Below, in pieces: positions 33,506-45,874 of a DNA stretch of 64,000 nt. The translations under genes and the position numbers were made by a program. The notes under the pieces are model-generated. The model saw only the letters and a list, made by a program, of their open reading frames with translations. It was not told the DNA's origin and did not search any database. Each line of letters starts with the position of its first letter. Within the stretch, counting starts at the first letter, position 1. Origin of the DNA: Sisyra terminalis (taxonomy: Eukaryota; Arthropoda; Insecta; Neuroptera; Sisyridae); the NCBI GenBank assembly GCA_958496175.1, contig OY292278.1:47430001-47494000 (forward strand), given 5' to 3'.

Positions 33506-35414
33506 CTAGCTGATTTCCGCGACTTCGTCTGCGTAACGTAGGTGTAGATTATATTTTCTTTTTAGATTTGCTATTTGTAGTGGTATATGAAAATTGTTAT
33601 TATTCTTATTTGTTTTACGAAAAAAATATTCATACTTAAAAACACTATTTTGTCGACTTTAAAAAGGACACATTTAATATACTGTTGCTTAGAATAAAAT
33701 AATTGTATATAATGATCAATTAATTTTCAAAAAATATATATAAATATCTAAAAAGAGTAGAAAAGTTAATACGGAAGATTTTATATATTTATTGATTATA
33801 ATGAAATATATGACAATTAATTGTTCCCTTAATGCTTTTCAACAGAATATATAATTGCTTCAGGTCACAATCATTGGTTCAAAAAATTAGATTTTAAAAA
33901 GTTTGATTGTTGAAAAACATACAAAAATTAAAACCACCTCTTTGTTATTTGGTATAAGTACCTACTACACTAACTTTCATACTAATTAAGGGAAACGACG
34001 TTATTTAAAATGCTGTTATCAAAATGATATATAAAAAAAACAGACACTTGTTATTAATTCATTATTTACTTATTAATAACACTAATTCAAAATTTCGATT
34101 GTTGATTAACTTAACAATTTCTCATATAAACTTAGTCACCCCTATTCACTCTGTTAGGGTAGGAATTTAAAAAAAAAAAAAAATTATCACATGCCTACTT
34201 CTTATAAGGAATACACCGAATATTAAAATTTCATCTGGCAGAGAAGATATATAATTACACGATTTTATGTATGCACGGTTTTAAAAACGTATTTACTTTA
34301 AGCTTTTATAATGTAATTATTTTTTTACTACTACTGTTACTTTTTTCGTTAATATTTCCTTATTGAGCAACCCTACGGATTTATTTTCAACAATTTTGTA
34401 AAAAAAAAGAAAGTCTAATGTAAGATTCGAATCCACGTCTCTTTTATTGTGAGCATAAGAATGTCAGATACGTAAGCGAATGCGCTATGAATGAATAACT
34501 GCAATAGTTGTTTAATATGTATAAAAACATTTATATTTCAAAAAAACAATTCATTGTACTTTAAATTAAATTACTGTGATTTTTATTAGTCCAACTAAAA
34601 ATATTGATACAGATCATTCTCTAACTTTTAAATGCCTTTCCAATGATATATAACTCGCCTGTCTAAAGTAAAATATTTTTTTTCATCCCTCAGTTTTTAT
34701 GTAAGGGATACATTCTTTTATTATTTTTAAGGTATGATAAGTAGTCTAACGTATGTGGGTAATTGAGTTGTATCTGAATATAAAGTTTCATTAAATTCGG
34801 ATGTTCCGTTCTTTTCTATAGTGCCGTCTAACCGAGTGGTGACCATGCGATATTTTTCAAATAACTTACATTTTTAAACTTGTGATATCTTTCGAATGGA
34901 ATGTTCAAATTGAATAACTTAAAAAGTCATATAATGGTATTGAAGCAAACTTAAATATGAAGTCATTTATTTTGATAAGGATTAATCCCAAAGTACAAAT
35001 AAAAGAGCTTTTATAACGGTGACATTTTTATATATTTTTTTAAAATGGAAAAACACTTATTGTGACATAACTATATTGTAACTATAATAGTTAGAAATAT
35101 GCTGTTGGTCTATTTTTTGTAGATAATGATATGTTCTGCAAAATCGTACCACATTATTTTGTTCTATAACCAATAGCTTCCGCAGCGCACGCGAAAAAAT
35201 AATGTTTTTTGGTACTTTTTTCAGACCTTGGGTCACATAATTGGAGTTTTAGTATAAACCTCTAACTTTTTTGAAAATTTAATATAGCTTATGTTCACCG
35301 AAAATAGTGTAGCTTCTCAACAGTGAAAGAATTTTTCAAATCGGTCATGTAGTTTCGGAGTCTATTCAAAGCAAACAAACAATCAAATCTTTCCTCTTTA
35401 TAATAATAGATAGA
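33506..35414 (-). mobile_element. Non-autonomous Helitron B
   Basis: On the minus strand the 3' end is the CGCAGACGAAGTCGCG hairpin and a terminal CTAG (33509-33506) followed by T. The 5' end begins TCTATCTATTATTATAAAGA at 35414 after an A, followed by GGAAAG and a GTTTGTTTG run, giving the A|TC...CTAG|T layout. The interior matches Helitrons A, C and D. No Rep or helicase coding. Confidence 0.8.
34418..34492 (-). other. tRNA-like segment inside Helitron B
   Basis: The minus strand has TAGCGCATTCGCTTACG (A-box-like) and about 45 nt later GTGGATTCGAATCTTA (B-box-like). The spacing fits a tRNA-derived promoter, but acceptor and anticodon stems do not pair, so it is not a functional tRNA. It could be a captured SINE or tRNA piece. 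Confidence 0.3.
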
Positions 35415-35444
35415 TAATATTAAAAGCTCTAAAAAGGTTTAAAA

Positions 35445-35841
35445 GCTCTAAGTTATCATTGTTTTTAGTCTTAGGTTCTAAAGACGTTAAAAACCCTTTT
35501 TTGTAGAGCATTAAATTCCTTTCAAGATTCTATATTGTTCATTTCTATATACTTATTTGTTCGTTAGTTACAAAACGGCGTGTCTAGCAAAAATTTTCCA
35601 AGAGACGTTTTTTGTAGGGAATTTAATTTTCTATAAATATATGAACAGACGATTTTTTTCACCTTGATAGTTTGACAGCATTGACGCAAAAATGAAAGCA
35701 CTAATAAAAAATCGAAATTAAAGATGATAGACCTCTTAATATTAATATTAAGGACTCAAACCTTCCTGATATATTTTTTGTCACTTTAAACAATATTTTC
35801 GATATACTTTTCAAAAAAATCGATTTTTTGGGCCAAGTCTA
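35445..35841 (-). mobile_element. Fragment of the GACTGGGCC foldback family
   Basis: Ends at 35841 with GGGCCAAGTCTA (minus: TAGACTTGGCC). It contains CTTAATATTAATATTAAG at 35735-35752 and matches 50.53-50.94 kb over CTTGATAGTTTGACAGCATT. Non-coding. Confidence 0.65.
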
Positions 35842-36830
35842 ATCCTCATAGCTACAATAAGCTACATTTTTGGAAAGTTTTTTATTAAAAAGCTGCTATC
35901 TTTTAGAAAGAAAATTGAGTACAGAAATTTCAAAATAGTTGGAGAACACTTATGCTTTTAAGTTTAGATACATTGCAACGTAAAATAGTAATTTTTGAAT
36001 TGACATAGTAGAGTTTAAGGTCGATGAAGTCACTTCAATGTTTGATGATTTGATGATGTTATTTGTCTAGTTTTTTTGGATAGATATCAAGATTTCAGTT
36101 GAATGTTTTGGAGCTGAAACATGTCCGTATTAATTTCATTTTAATTAACTCCATAATAAATCTATCGTTAAGCTTGAACTAGTCAGAGACGAGAGCAAAT
36201 GCTCTTCATACTACGCTTATAATAAATGTATATGTCTGACATAAAAATTCGTAAAATACAAAAAGACCAACAGAGAAAATTACCACACATTGAGACGATC
36301 GAACCGAGCACAATTCTCTATCAGGGAGGCAGTTTTCGTAATTAATTGGCATGTAACAGTTCAAATATTGTGTGTAATCACACACACTAAAAGACAACCA
36401 ATTAACACATACATTCAAATATAGTAAGACATACATAGATACCTCCAACTGCCAACTACCAACTACCATCCATGTTCAGGCTTCTCCTCGTCTCTCGGAA
36501 TAATTAAGAGAAAGGACAACATACATTTTAAATACACATCAACATTTACGACAAACAACCAGACACGTTACAACACATTCATATCTAGTGCAACAAAAAA
36601 AAAAACAACTACTAAAATCAACTCTTCAAATATTTAAATTTCCCGCCGATAAAATCAGCAGCTTCAGTGGATCAACCCAAAAAGTGTAAACTAAAGTAAA
36701 TGGATGCAGCAATTTTATCATTTTCGTTCTCAAACTAAAGGGTAAAAAATACTTTGATTAAAAAATTTACTGACCAAAAAATGCAAGAAAATCAAGAATT
36801 ATTTCTAAAAGATTAAGAGCATTAATGGAT
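35842..36830. other. Gene-free stretch with an island (about 36190-36680)
   Basis: 36190-36680 is less AT-rich and unique. The minus ORF 36206-36469 has no recognised domain. No other structure is seen. Confidence 0.35.
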
Positions 36831-36831
36831 G

Positions 36832-37132
36832 AACCCCTAAGGTACACTTCTAAGTCATTGAGGTGAAGTCTTAGAGTAGAAAATCACAAGGCAGAGGAGG
36901 AAATATTGGTTCTACTATCGAGATACTTGTGCCAAAGAAACGTAGTATATGCTTTCCCCAAATGTTTATATCAAGACCCTGGTCGATAATATTTGATAAA
37001 GTGAAAAAAAAATCGAGAATGGGCAAAATTTATAGACCTTCCTAAGTCATTGAGGTAAAATCTTAGAGTAGAAAGCACAAAGCAGAAGGGAAATCATTGA
37101 TTCAACTGTAGGGGTACTTTTGCCAAAGAAGC
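36832..37132. repeat. Two-copy direct repeat (~105 bp, ~190-bp spacing)
   Basis: CTAAGTCATTGAGGT then TCTTAGAGTAGAAA, and later GCCAAAGAAGC, occur at about 36850-36940 and 37041-37132. Confidence 0.7.
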
Positions 37133-37539
37133 TTTGTGCTTTTCTGTTTAAGTGCTTTCTTCTTTACGCCTACTATCATTGATTATGATCTTTTCACTCT
37201 CGTGAGATTGGATTTTTTTTTAAAAAAATTATTTTCTGAAATTTGTATTGTATTTCTATTAAGACTAAGGCATTATTTGAAACGACAAACCACTTATTTT
37301 TTCGTTAATTCTCTTCAAAAATAGTCTAGATCATTTCCTCATTGTTGAAATCATGGATATTTAGGATAGCTAACTATTAAATTCCTTAAACATTATATTC
37401 CTTAAACATTTGTTCAGATTTTTTTTTATTATTTTCAAACTGGTGGAAGTTATTGCTATCCATTTAATGTGATTAATTTCCTTGCCACTCTTAAGAGATC
37501 TATTTTAGAGATTCAGCTTTTATGATCGATTTTTAGGTT

Positions 37540-38345
37540 TAAGATTTAGTGGAGCTTTAGCAGCTTAAAATTGAAAGGAAAGATTTTTTTTTGTGTTAAC
37601 TAAAGAAGGTTGGTATCCAAGTAGGATTTTTTTCTGGGTTTATTTAAGCAAACGTTAGAAATTTTTCGCATTTTTTCGAAGTTAGTTTTTAATCGTAAGT
37701 TTTCCATTCAGGTGTACATAAAATTTGCTATTTGTTAAATCTTTTCCTTCTCCATGTTGATGTCAGCTTTAAAGATTAATTTTTATGTTAAGAGCTAAGT
37801 AAAGCTTTGAAAGCTTAGAATTTGAATGAGAAATATTTTTATTTTTTGGAGTTAACAAAAAAGTTTGACCCCTAAACAATCATTTTAGTGATCTTATAGA
37901 GATTGATTTTTCCTGGGTTCCCATGGTAATCGTTAGTTTTCCATCCAGGTGTACATAAAATTCACTATTTGTTAAATCTTTTCCTTCTCCATGTTGATGC
38001 AGGCCTTAAAGCTTAATTTTTATGTTAAGAACTAAGTAAAGCTTTGAAAGCTTAGAATTTAAATGAGAAATCTTTTTACTTTTTGGAGTTAACAAAAAGC
38101 TTCACCCCCAAACAATCACTTCAGTGATCTTATAAAAACTGATTTTTCCTGGGTTCCCATGGTACCTGATACTTTGATACCTGATACTCCCATGGTACTT
38201 TGATATCCTGTCTGTATTTTTTTAATATTATTATAGGTAACGTAAGAAGTTCTTTATATTTTCTGTAGTTCGCTTTTAGTCGTTATTTTTCCATCCAGTT
38301 GCACACAAAATTCACTATTTAGTTAAGACCTTTCCTTCCCCATGT
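37540..38345. repeat. Local tandem duplication (~236-bp units)
   Basis: TTTTCCATCCAGGTGTACAT occurs near 37702 and 37938, and a diverged version near 38287. The following blocks (TTCCTTCTCCATGTTGAT, TAAAGCTTTGAAAGCTTAGA, GGAGTTAACAAAAA) are repeated in order. A worn earlier unit is visible at 37540-37610. TTCCTTCACCATGTTG also occurs at 42.25 kb beside the LINE fragment, so the units may include LINE-derived sequence. Confidence 0.65.
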
Positions 38346-40260
38346 TGATATCCCAATATTGAGTTATCATCTTAAATACGCCTATATAAGTCTGGTAGGC
38401 AATTGCATAGTTTAAAAGATTCTGCTTGAATAATTAAGTGCTAAATAATTCCACTCTTGAGAGAAAAATATCGGTAAGATAGCGGCATTTCGCTTATTTT
38501 CTTTTGATTTTCTCAAAAGAAAATTAAGATCAACCAAAATTGAATCAACTGTTTCGGGGAAAAAATTAACAAAGAAATCAAAACCTCCATCAACCTCTGG
38601 CCACCCCCCGTGATTCCGCCAATCGATAATCTTCATATCCCGAGGGCTAATTGAATTCCACCGGGAATTTATTTGATTGATAAAAATAAAAGCTCAGCAC
38701 GAGACGAGCTTTATTCGCATCCCTCAAAACAACACAATCCAACAATCCCGAGATTTTCCTATGTCGTTAATTATTATTTTTATTTTCTTCCACGTTTTTG
38801 TGCGTCCCTTTATCGGAATGCACACTTTGATCCCGAACAAAATGATATTAAGAGGGCACAAAATTGGCATTGGCACGATAAAAGCTCCCAGTATATCTAC
38901 TTCTCCTAACTCAATTGTTTATTTCACCCCGGACTTGATTCCATCGTAATCCATTGGCGTCCACAATATGAAAACCTTGATTTTTACGAAGAATTGCGCC
39001 GACCAGAGATGGTGAGGGATGAAAAGCTTATTTTTTATACAATTACGGATTGTTAATATAAAATGATCAATCAGGGAATTGTTCCCAATCAATTTATTAG
39101 TGTTGTTGCAATCGAGATAATCAACCCAGGGGGATGGGGGCGCAAATGAAACGGAGAGAGATAGCATGTGGGAGAGATGGGAATGTGTTTCTAGACTGTA
39201 AATGAACAAAACTTGATTTGATCGAAGGATTCAACACTGATCCCATATAAGCAACAGACAAGGATCAAACGATCCACGTGAATAAAGTGCGAGTGCAAAA
39301 TCGCGAACTACATTCTTAATTTGTTGAAATACGAATTCGACCTTAGTTTTCTCTCTGTCTCTCTCGATATATATTCTCGAAAAGGATTAGGAAACAATTA
39401 TTCAAACTTCCATAGAACTGATGTGAAACTCGGCGATCGAGGGTGGGCGCGGGGATCAAATCATGGCAACTTGATCGTTCTAAATCGCCGATATCCTTAG
39501 ATATCTTACGTTGTTGTTGGTTGTTGGTTTTTTTTTCGCAAAAAAATTATTATAAGAGGAAAAAACAAGTTTTACGTCATTTCTTCTTCCATTTTTGTCG
39601 GGCCTTGTCATAATATTATTTATGAATAAATAACAAACGGACAACGACATACCATACGCGTATTACGCGCGATTTATAATTACAGTAATGTCAGCCATAA
39701 ATAACGAAATTAATGAAGCGAATGGCTCTCGAAACAGACAACCGAAGACACATGGTAAGAAAACAGAAGAAGATCAACCAAGAAAAAAAATGAACATCGA
39801 AAAAAACAAACGAAACGATCCCGATTGGCATTGTTGCGTTCATTATCATTAAATTCTTATAAGACTAATTAAAATTTATCATTTGATTGTGTCAATGGTA
39901 ATTTTTTTGATCGTTTTTAATTTTTGGACGATTTGAAATTCTTGGGATTGATTTTTTGTCGGTGGTAATGTTCGCATGTGCGTGGTTTTCATGATAATTA
40001 AAAACAATGTCTAATCGATGGTGTTCGATTGTTTTATTTATTTTATTAAATAATCGATTGAAACATTTATGGAATTTTGCATGGAAAGAATTGGAAAAGT
40101 TGGGAATTTATATGTATGCGTATATGCAATGTCATGCAGATGTTTTACCTTTGTGAAATTTAAATTGTTTCCGTATGATTTCATTGACATTTACTTATAG
40201 ATTGTTTGTTGTAAACAAAAAAAAAGACGATACAATGATGGTTTTGTTAGAAATGTTCAA
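38346..40260. other. Gene-free unique island (about 38600-39900)
   Basis: Non-repetitive DNA with clusters of short homeodomain-like words (TTTATAATTACAG, GCCATAAATAACG and AATTAATGAA at about 39670-39720). Overlapping ORFs at 38412-39209 in several frames show no domain. This would fit an enhancer-bearing intron or intergenic region, but that is inference. Confidence 0.35.
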
Positions 40261-41105
40261 TCTATACTAACATATAAAATTCTTACGTTTGTCTGTACAT
40301 TTCGATTTTGAACCCAATTTTAGGGTAAATATTTGTTTCAAGAGGCCTTTATTCCAAATTTAACATTTTTAAAATTGTTGTCTGTCTGTCTGTGTGTCCT
40401 GATTTAACTAAAGAACAAAACAACCGAATTTAATGAAATTTGATATTAAAATACAACACAATTTCCCACAGACTATAGAATACTTATCATTCCAAAAAAA
40501 TAATGAGGGAAGGTATTATTATTTTTATTTTAATAATAAGTGCATAGATACATAATGGTTATACTTGATTATGAAGGAACTGGGTTTCGTGCATTTGAAC
40601 AAATTTTAATTTCGCCGTAGTTTTGTACATTTCAGTAGTGTAAAAGTTGAGACAATGAAATGGGATTTCTACTAATTTTCGAAATATCTAGGCGGGTGTT
40701 TTGACAACTTTTGACTGTTTTAAGTCATAATTATGACTGACTTTATTGAACTTAATGAAATTTTTTATTTTCGTATAGAGGGTGATTGATTTACGGATTA
40801 GTTGGTTCACGGTAGGTATACCTACCGTAGGTATACGGAATAGACCATACTCTTTTTAGATATTTATAAATATTTTTTGAAAATTAAATTGATTATTACA
40901 TAGAACAATTTTATTCTTTGCAACAGTTTATTAAATGTGTCTTTTTAAAGTTGACAAAATAGTGTTTTTAAGTATGATTATGTTTTTCGTAAAAGAAATA
41001 AGAAAAATTATAACTTTCATATGGCACTACAAATAGGAAATTTAAAAAGAAAATATTATCTATCTATACCTACGTTACGCAGACGAAGTCGCGGGGATCA
41101 GCTAA
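40261..41105 (+). mobile_element. Short complete Helitron
   Basis: Begins TCTATACTAACATATAAAAT right after A (40260) and ends with the GACGAAGTC hairpin region and CTAA (41102-41105) followed by T. This is the expected insertion between A and T with CTRR end and no target duplication. The interior is a shortened version of Helitrons A and D, including the palindrome ACGGTAGGTATACCTACCGT at 40809-40828. No coding. Confidence 0.85.
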
Positions 41106-41423
41106 TTGAACAATAAAAATATTACCAAAAACTACTCTTAATTTTATTATTTTCATATAAGTCATTAAACTACACTTAACGATATATTTTTGATGAAATT
41201 TGGAGACAAATATTTAGTACTTTAACTTTTTTTTTGGTGGGCTATTATGTAATTTGCACCAGTTCAGCAATGAATTTGGTTCCTTACATAACTTAAACCT
41301 TTAGTGATGATCCTTAAGACTTAATTTTGAAACACTTGTAGGTCATGATGTAAAAAAGTGGCCCAATGACTGATTTGTATAAAATCATTGAACATCCCAT
41401 ACTTAGATGAAATCTTCTATTGA

Positions 41424-42234
41424 TTAGTGGGTAGAGTTGAATGAGGTGAAAGTTGGCTTCATTGATTTTACTTGAAGGCTTTTCCTGGTTAATTTTGAGC
41501 TCGAAAGACTTCTTAAACGTTTAAAAAAGATATTTTTTCGCTTCGCGAAATTTTCATGTGGTCCTTCACGATAGACTCCAAATGGTTGAAGAAGTATCTT
41601 AAAAGATTTTAGCATCCTTTTTGAATGGATATTTGATAATTTTGCTACTACTGAACCAGATGGAATGGTGGTTGATAGACTGCTGGCTTTTCTAAACGAA
41701 TCTTTGAAGATCATTATCCAGATTGATGATGGTTATGTTATCCATATAGATTGTAGTTAAGTAGTGCAAGGGCGGATTCAGGATTTTTTTTCTGGGGGGG
41801 GCAATATAATCTTTCATTTGCAAAGGAATCACGAAAAAAAATTCGCAATTCCAGCCAGAAATAGACCACAGTTTCACTAATGTCCTTTTTGTTAATTTAT
41901 TCATATATTTTCACAACTTTAATAATTTGATTGGCTTCTAAGTATGTACTGTTATGGAATTTCCACAGTACACAAAAATACCCTGGCACGTTCCCCCGTG
42001 CCCCCCTCATCTTAAATCCGCCCTTGATGTAGTGGTCAAGTGTCGGAAAAGTCGCCACGTAGAGGTTAAAAAGGATTGAGTCCTGTACCAATCCCTGAGG
42101 TACCCCGAACGAATTGATTTTTCCCCTGATGATCCACTTTGATTCAGAAGAAGTGGTTGCTCAAAAAGGACGAAATAATGGCGCTGGTCCAAATTGTCCT
42201 GAAGATTAACAACCAGATTACTCACAAAATTCAC
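41424..42234 (-). pseudogene. Non-LTR (Jockey/I-like) reverse transcriptase fragment, split by a hAT MITE
   Basis: On the minus strand upstream of the insertion the frame reads KWIIRGKINSFGVPQGLVQ then DSILFNLYVATFPTLDHY, matching the GVPQGS.LGP.LFN.Y..D.P motif of Jockey/I-type LINE reverse transcriptases. After the insertion the reading resumes with TTIYMDNITIINLDNDLQ, in the place of the YADD catalytic motif (here changed to YMDN), followed by KINQEKPSSKINEAN, like the later KIN..KT region. Frame breaks and the lost YADD show it is dead. It would have copied LINE RNA into DNA. Only part of the palm region remains. Confidence 0.7.
41767..42026. mobile_element. hAT-type MITE nested in the LINE fragment
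   Basis: Ends CAAGGGCGGATTCAGGATTT and (reversed) CAAGGGCGGATTTAAGATGA. Flanks AAGTAGTG (41759-41766) and ATGTAGTG (42027-42034) are an 8-bp target duplication with one change. It is 260 bp, non-coding, and resembles hAT ends. Confidence 0.85.
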
Positions 42235-42239
42235 TATTT

Positions 42240-44160
42240 ATTAAGTCTTTTCCTTCACCATGTTGGTGTCTCGATGTCCCTGGTAGGCAATTGTGTTGTT
42301 TTTTTTTATTTATTTTAATGGTTAATGATAAAAGGGGGAAAGGGGGATGGAGATTGAAAATTTAAGGAGAGCATATGGTTTAGCTCCTGAAGAAATCGTT
42401 AAATTCTGCAAAATTCAGCTAAGAATTTTCATTTAAAGTAAAAGAAATTTTGACAAAATTTCCAAAATTTTTGGTTCTTCTCTTTGTGTTAAAATTTTTA
42501 ATTGTAATTATAAAAAAAATTAAATCACTTTATTTTGACTGAATCTCTGCAATATTTTCATCCCCTCTCTTTCTCACCCCCTTTCACCCCCGATTTCTTA
42601 ATAGTAAAACAAAAACGAACAAATTTTAATCCTGAATAACGGCTAGTTATGAAGAAAATTTTCAAAATTTCACAAAAAAAAAACAATTTTTTTTCTAAAG
42701 TAAATGGTCAAAAATAATTTTTAAAGTATAGCTTTCCCTGATCCCCGATTGTCTGGAAAATATATCTTCGAACGAATAAATTTTTAATTTTATTATATGT
42801 AAAATAAATTTCAATTTTGCCCTAATAAATTTGAAAAGGAGGGTTAAAAACGAAATGAGGGATTATTCTCGCCCGGCGTGAGTTGATCTTCAAATTGCTT
42901 TATTAATTAGAGGTTATGCCCCAGTGGGGATCTCATATTCATATTAGATAGTTGATATAGTGTATAATATTGGGCGTGAAGGGATGAACGCATTTCGCTA
43001 AGATAAAAGGGGTTGAATTATTGAACTTTAGTGTAATAGAGATGTACGAAATAGTAGGCCGTGTGTATGCGTGCCATATGATTTCAACGGGGTAGTTTTA
43101 CAATTCAAAATCATAAGATTAGGGATGGGGTGTGATGTTGATCTCCCGATTAGCATCAAATTACATGGCCATTGCTTCATCAACCCTTAATTACGACATC
43201 AGCATATAACGACGTTCTCCCATAGTAAAGCCGACAATAAGGGGTAAGTGTGGGTGCCATAACCCCCAATTTTCAGATTAACTACATCCATATTATTAGA
43301 GTTATAATAAAAGATTATTATTAAATTAGTTTCCAACTAGTTAAAACGGAAAAACGCGCGGTGATTACGTCTGTCTTCTTTCCAAATGAACGGTGCTGGA
43401 TTATTTAGTGTGCACCGGGGGATGAGGGTTGTAAGTCGGGATGCTCGTATATTTCACATTGGGACTTATTAATTTGAGAAAGAGCTAAATTAGTTTAATA
43501 CCTTTCATCCTTGGTACCAGATACGAATTTATACGATCAGATAACTTTTGGGCGAAGATTAGCCAAAGCTATAAACTTTGTGGGGGTTGTGTTTGTATCT
43601 GTAGATTATTTGTGCAAAGTTGGGGATGATTTTTTTATTTGTTGTTAAAGATTAGTCAATACATTTATTAGGTGAAACATAAGAAAAAGGATGAAAAAAA
43701 GCACATATGTGCAGTTCACACGCGGTAGAAGTGGAACCTTCAAAAATGACGAACTTCAAGATATTGAGACGAATTTAAGATTTTATGAGTAGGATAATTT
43801 TAGGGTTTATTTTATGATTTATTAACATATATATTACATAAATTTATCCAGAATCTAAATTTGCATTTTCGATAAATGATACAAGGGCTTATTATAGTGG
43901 AAGTATGAAATAAATCCAGTGGTAGTAAAGATGCAGGTATCCTTTAATATTTGAAATTATTGTATTTGGACATCGTTGGAATTACATTGTTCTGGATTGC
44001 TTGAAAATATGTGCAGCATAGTAAAATATTATCATTTGCATTAGAATTTTTAATTATTATCTATAGAAGATCTTCATGTCCTGGACGTTGTGGTTTTAAA
44101 TTTCGTTGGAATCACAATCGTTAACAAAAGGAGCACATATTATGGCCGAACATATTGTTA
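42240..44160. other. Gene-free stretch with an island (about 42880-43640)
   Basis: 42880-43640 is unique and less AT-rich (GTGTGATG, CGCGCGGTGATTACG). No ORF or repeat recognised. It is a possible regulatory region. Confidence 0.35.
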
Positions 44161-44169
44161 AAAAATTTT

Positions 44170-44540
44170 TAACGAAATTCTTCATGAGCAACTTTATTTC
44201 GACGTTATTTCGAGTACCTAAGGACTCGGCTGTACATTCATTTGAGTAGCACCTGAAAAACAGATCGTAATATTATGTGATATCAGAATTAATTTTAAAT
44301 TTGCCTTTATTTTATTGAAATTTCGTGATTAAGGACGAAATATGCAATTAGAAAATATTTAAGTACTTACTAGCATAATTTTCACTATTTTGCACAGTCG
44401 AATCATTATTAAACTTATAAAAACTATTATTTTTCTTATTTAATAATGCTTTTCGGCGTGCCCGAAATTCACGAACACGTTCTGTTGAACCTTTTGACGT
44501 CCTTATAGCCTTCTTTTCTTTACTTTTTTTTGATAATCAT
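44170..44540 (-). pseudogene. Broken transposon-type ORF with basic ERVREFRARRKA motif and splice-like signals
   Basis: Minus strand: ATG at 44540, MIIKK, then a frame shift in an A-run, then KEKKAIRTSKGSTERVREF and RARRKALLNKKN. Short proteins with an ER.R.YRARK motif occur in many insect transposons. At 44371 the exon-like text ends with A|GTAAGT, and a TTTTTCAG acceptor precedes 44252. Joined, the reading would continue SATQMNVQPSP to a stop, with a further open stretch beyond (KLLMKNFVKNFLTI). It is unlike a host gene and looks dead. Confidence 0.4.
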
Positions 44541-44762
44541 GACAATAATACGTATTGATTTATGGCAAACTTGAAAATTAATTTTATTAAAATAATGAAA
44601 TGTTTATGCTTACAATTATAATAAACAATTTAACACGGTTGTTATTGGTCGCTATTAAAACCATTCTCAAGTAATATAATACGCAGGCGCGCACAACCAT
44701 AAGAAATACTTATGTTTCCTACTTCATTCTCTCTCATGTTAAATCTTACAGATTTATGTATA

Positions 44763-44848
44763 CGTTTCTCTTTTTATTGCCGCTTTCCGTTTCCGTTTCA
44801 TAAAATTTCAAGTCAACAATGCTAAAAAAGTTTTCACTTCAAAAAATT
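44763..44848 (+). repeat. Dispersed ~92-bp repeat, copy 2
   Basis: Same as 6925-7016 (TTTATTGCCGCTTTCCGTTT then CCGTTT, later TTTTCACTTCAAAAAA). Both copies lie 350-400 bp left of a Harbinger element, which may be chance. Confidence 0.6.
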
Positions 44849-45575
44849 TATCCACTGTAGCATAATCGAATAGTGCCTGAAATGGTACATCAGTTATTAA
44901 TATTTATAGTATCCTGACTTTTAAGTTCCTTAGCGATATATATTAACTCAAGGGTTAATATTAATCCTTAAATCGTAAAATATCGAAAGTTTGCTCGTTA
45001 GAGATTTGAGCGCAACATTTACCAGTTTTGGAGTGGCTATATGGACTACTCGGCCATCGGTAGACCTCAAAATAGATTTTTTTATTTTATTTTGAAATGG
45101 TTAAACAAATGTCCGAAGAAATACATATTTAGTACTGTATTTTTATCAAGTAATTCAGGGTAGTAACGCAAAGTTGCTACCATAAATATTTTTAATATTC
45201 ATCTTTGATTAAAAATTTGGCTAAGGCCCAATATTTTCACTTCAGTATAGGTAGGCTTTATCTCCATAATAATTATCTATTAGATAAAATTTTATCTGTA
45301 AGACAAATCAAAACTGTATTATCAACCAAAACAAACCTCCGGTTAGTTGTTTGCATGATATCTTATAAAGAAGAATAGAAAAGTAATGACAGTCTATGGA
45401 TAAGCCAGTGTAGGAAACAATATATTGATAAACTAAGACAAGTTGATTGCGATATCAAAGGCGTTAGAAAGAGACACAATTTTTGTGTAAAAAATTGAAG
45501 TTTTGTAGTTGTCTCTTATACTGAATTTGAAATATAAAAATAGTCGTTCAGCAAATTAATAACTTATAATTTAGA

Positions 45576-45795
45576 ATGTCTAACGAAGTTAAGAAAAAAC
45601 GAACCCGAGCTCCAAATTTCAATAATGTAGAAGTTCATTTGTTGAATTATAAAATTAGATAAAATTTTAGACCTTAGAACCAAACTTTTAATGAATCAAA
45701 TTCATAATATTAATCAAAAAAAGAAGAGGGCACAAGAAATGCATCGTAAGAAAATAAAACTTATGGATATTGAAATTTCTATTGAGAAAAAATAA
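45576..45795 (+). pseudogene. Myb/SANT-like Harbinger protein remnant (copy 2)
   Basis: ATG at 45576: MSNEVKKKRTRAPNFNNVEV, HLLNYK, then a frame break, then KILDLRTKLLMNQIHN and the basic/acidic tail to TAA at 45793-45795. KRTRAPNF is closer to the usual Myb/SANT-like start than copy 1. Confidence 0.6.
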
Positions 45796-45874
45796 TTAAA
45801 AAATGTATAATTTTATACAACTATTATTAAATAACACATTTTTATTTTCATAATACAAATATATATTGATTCTA

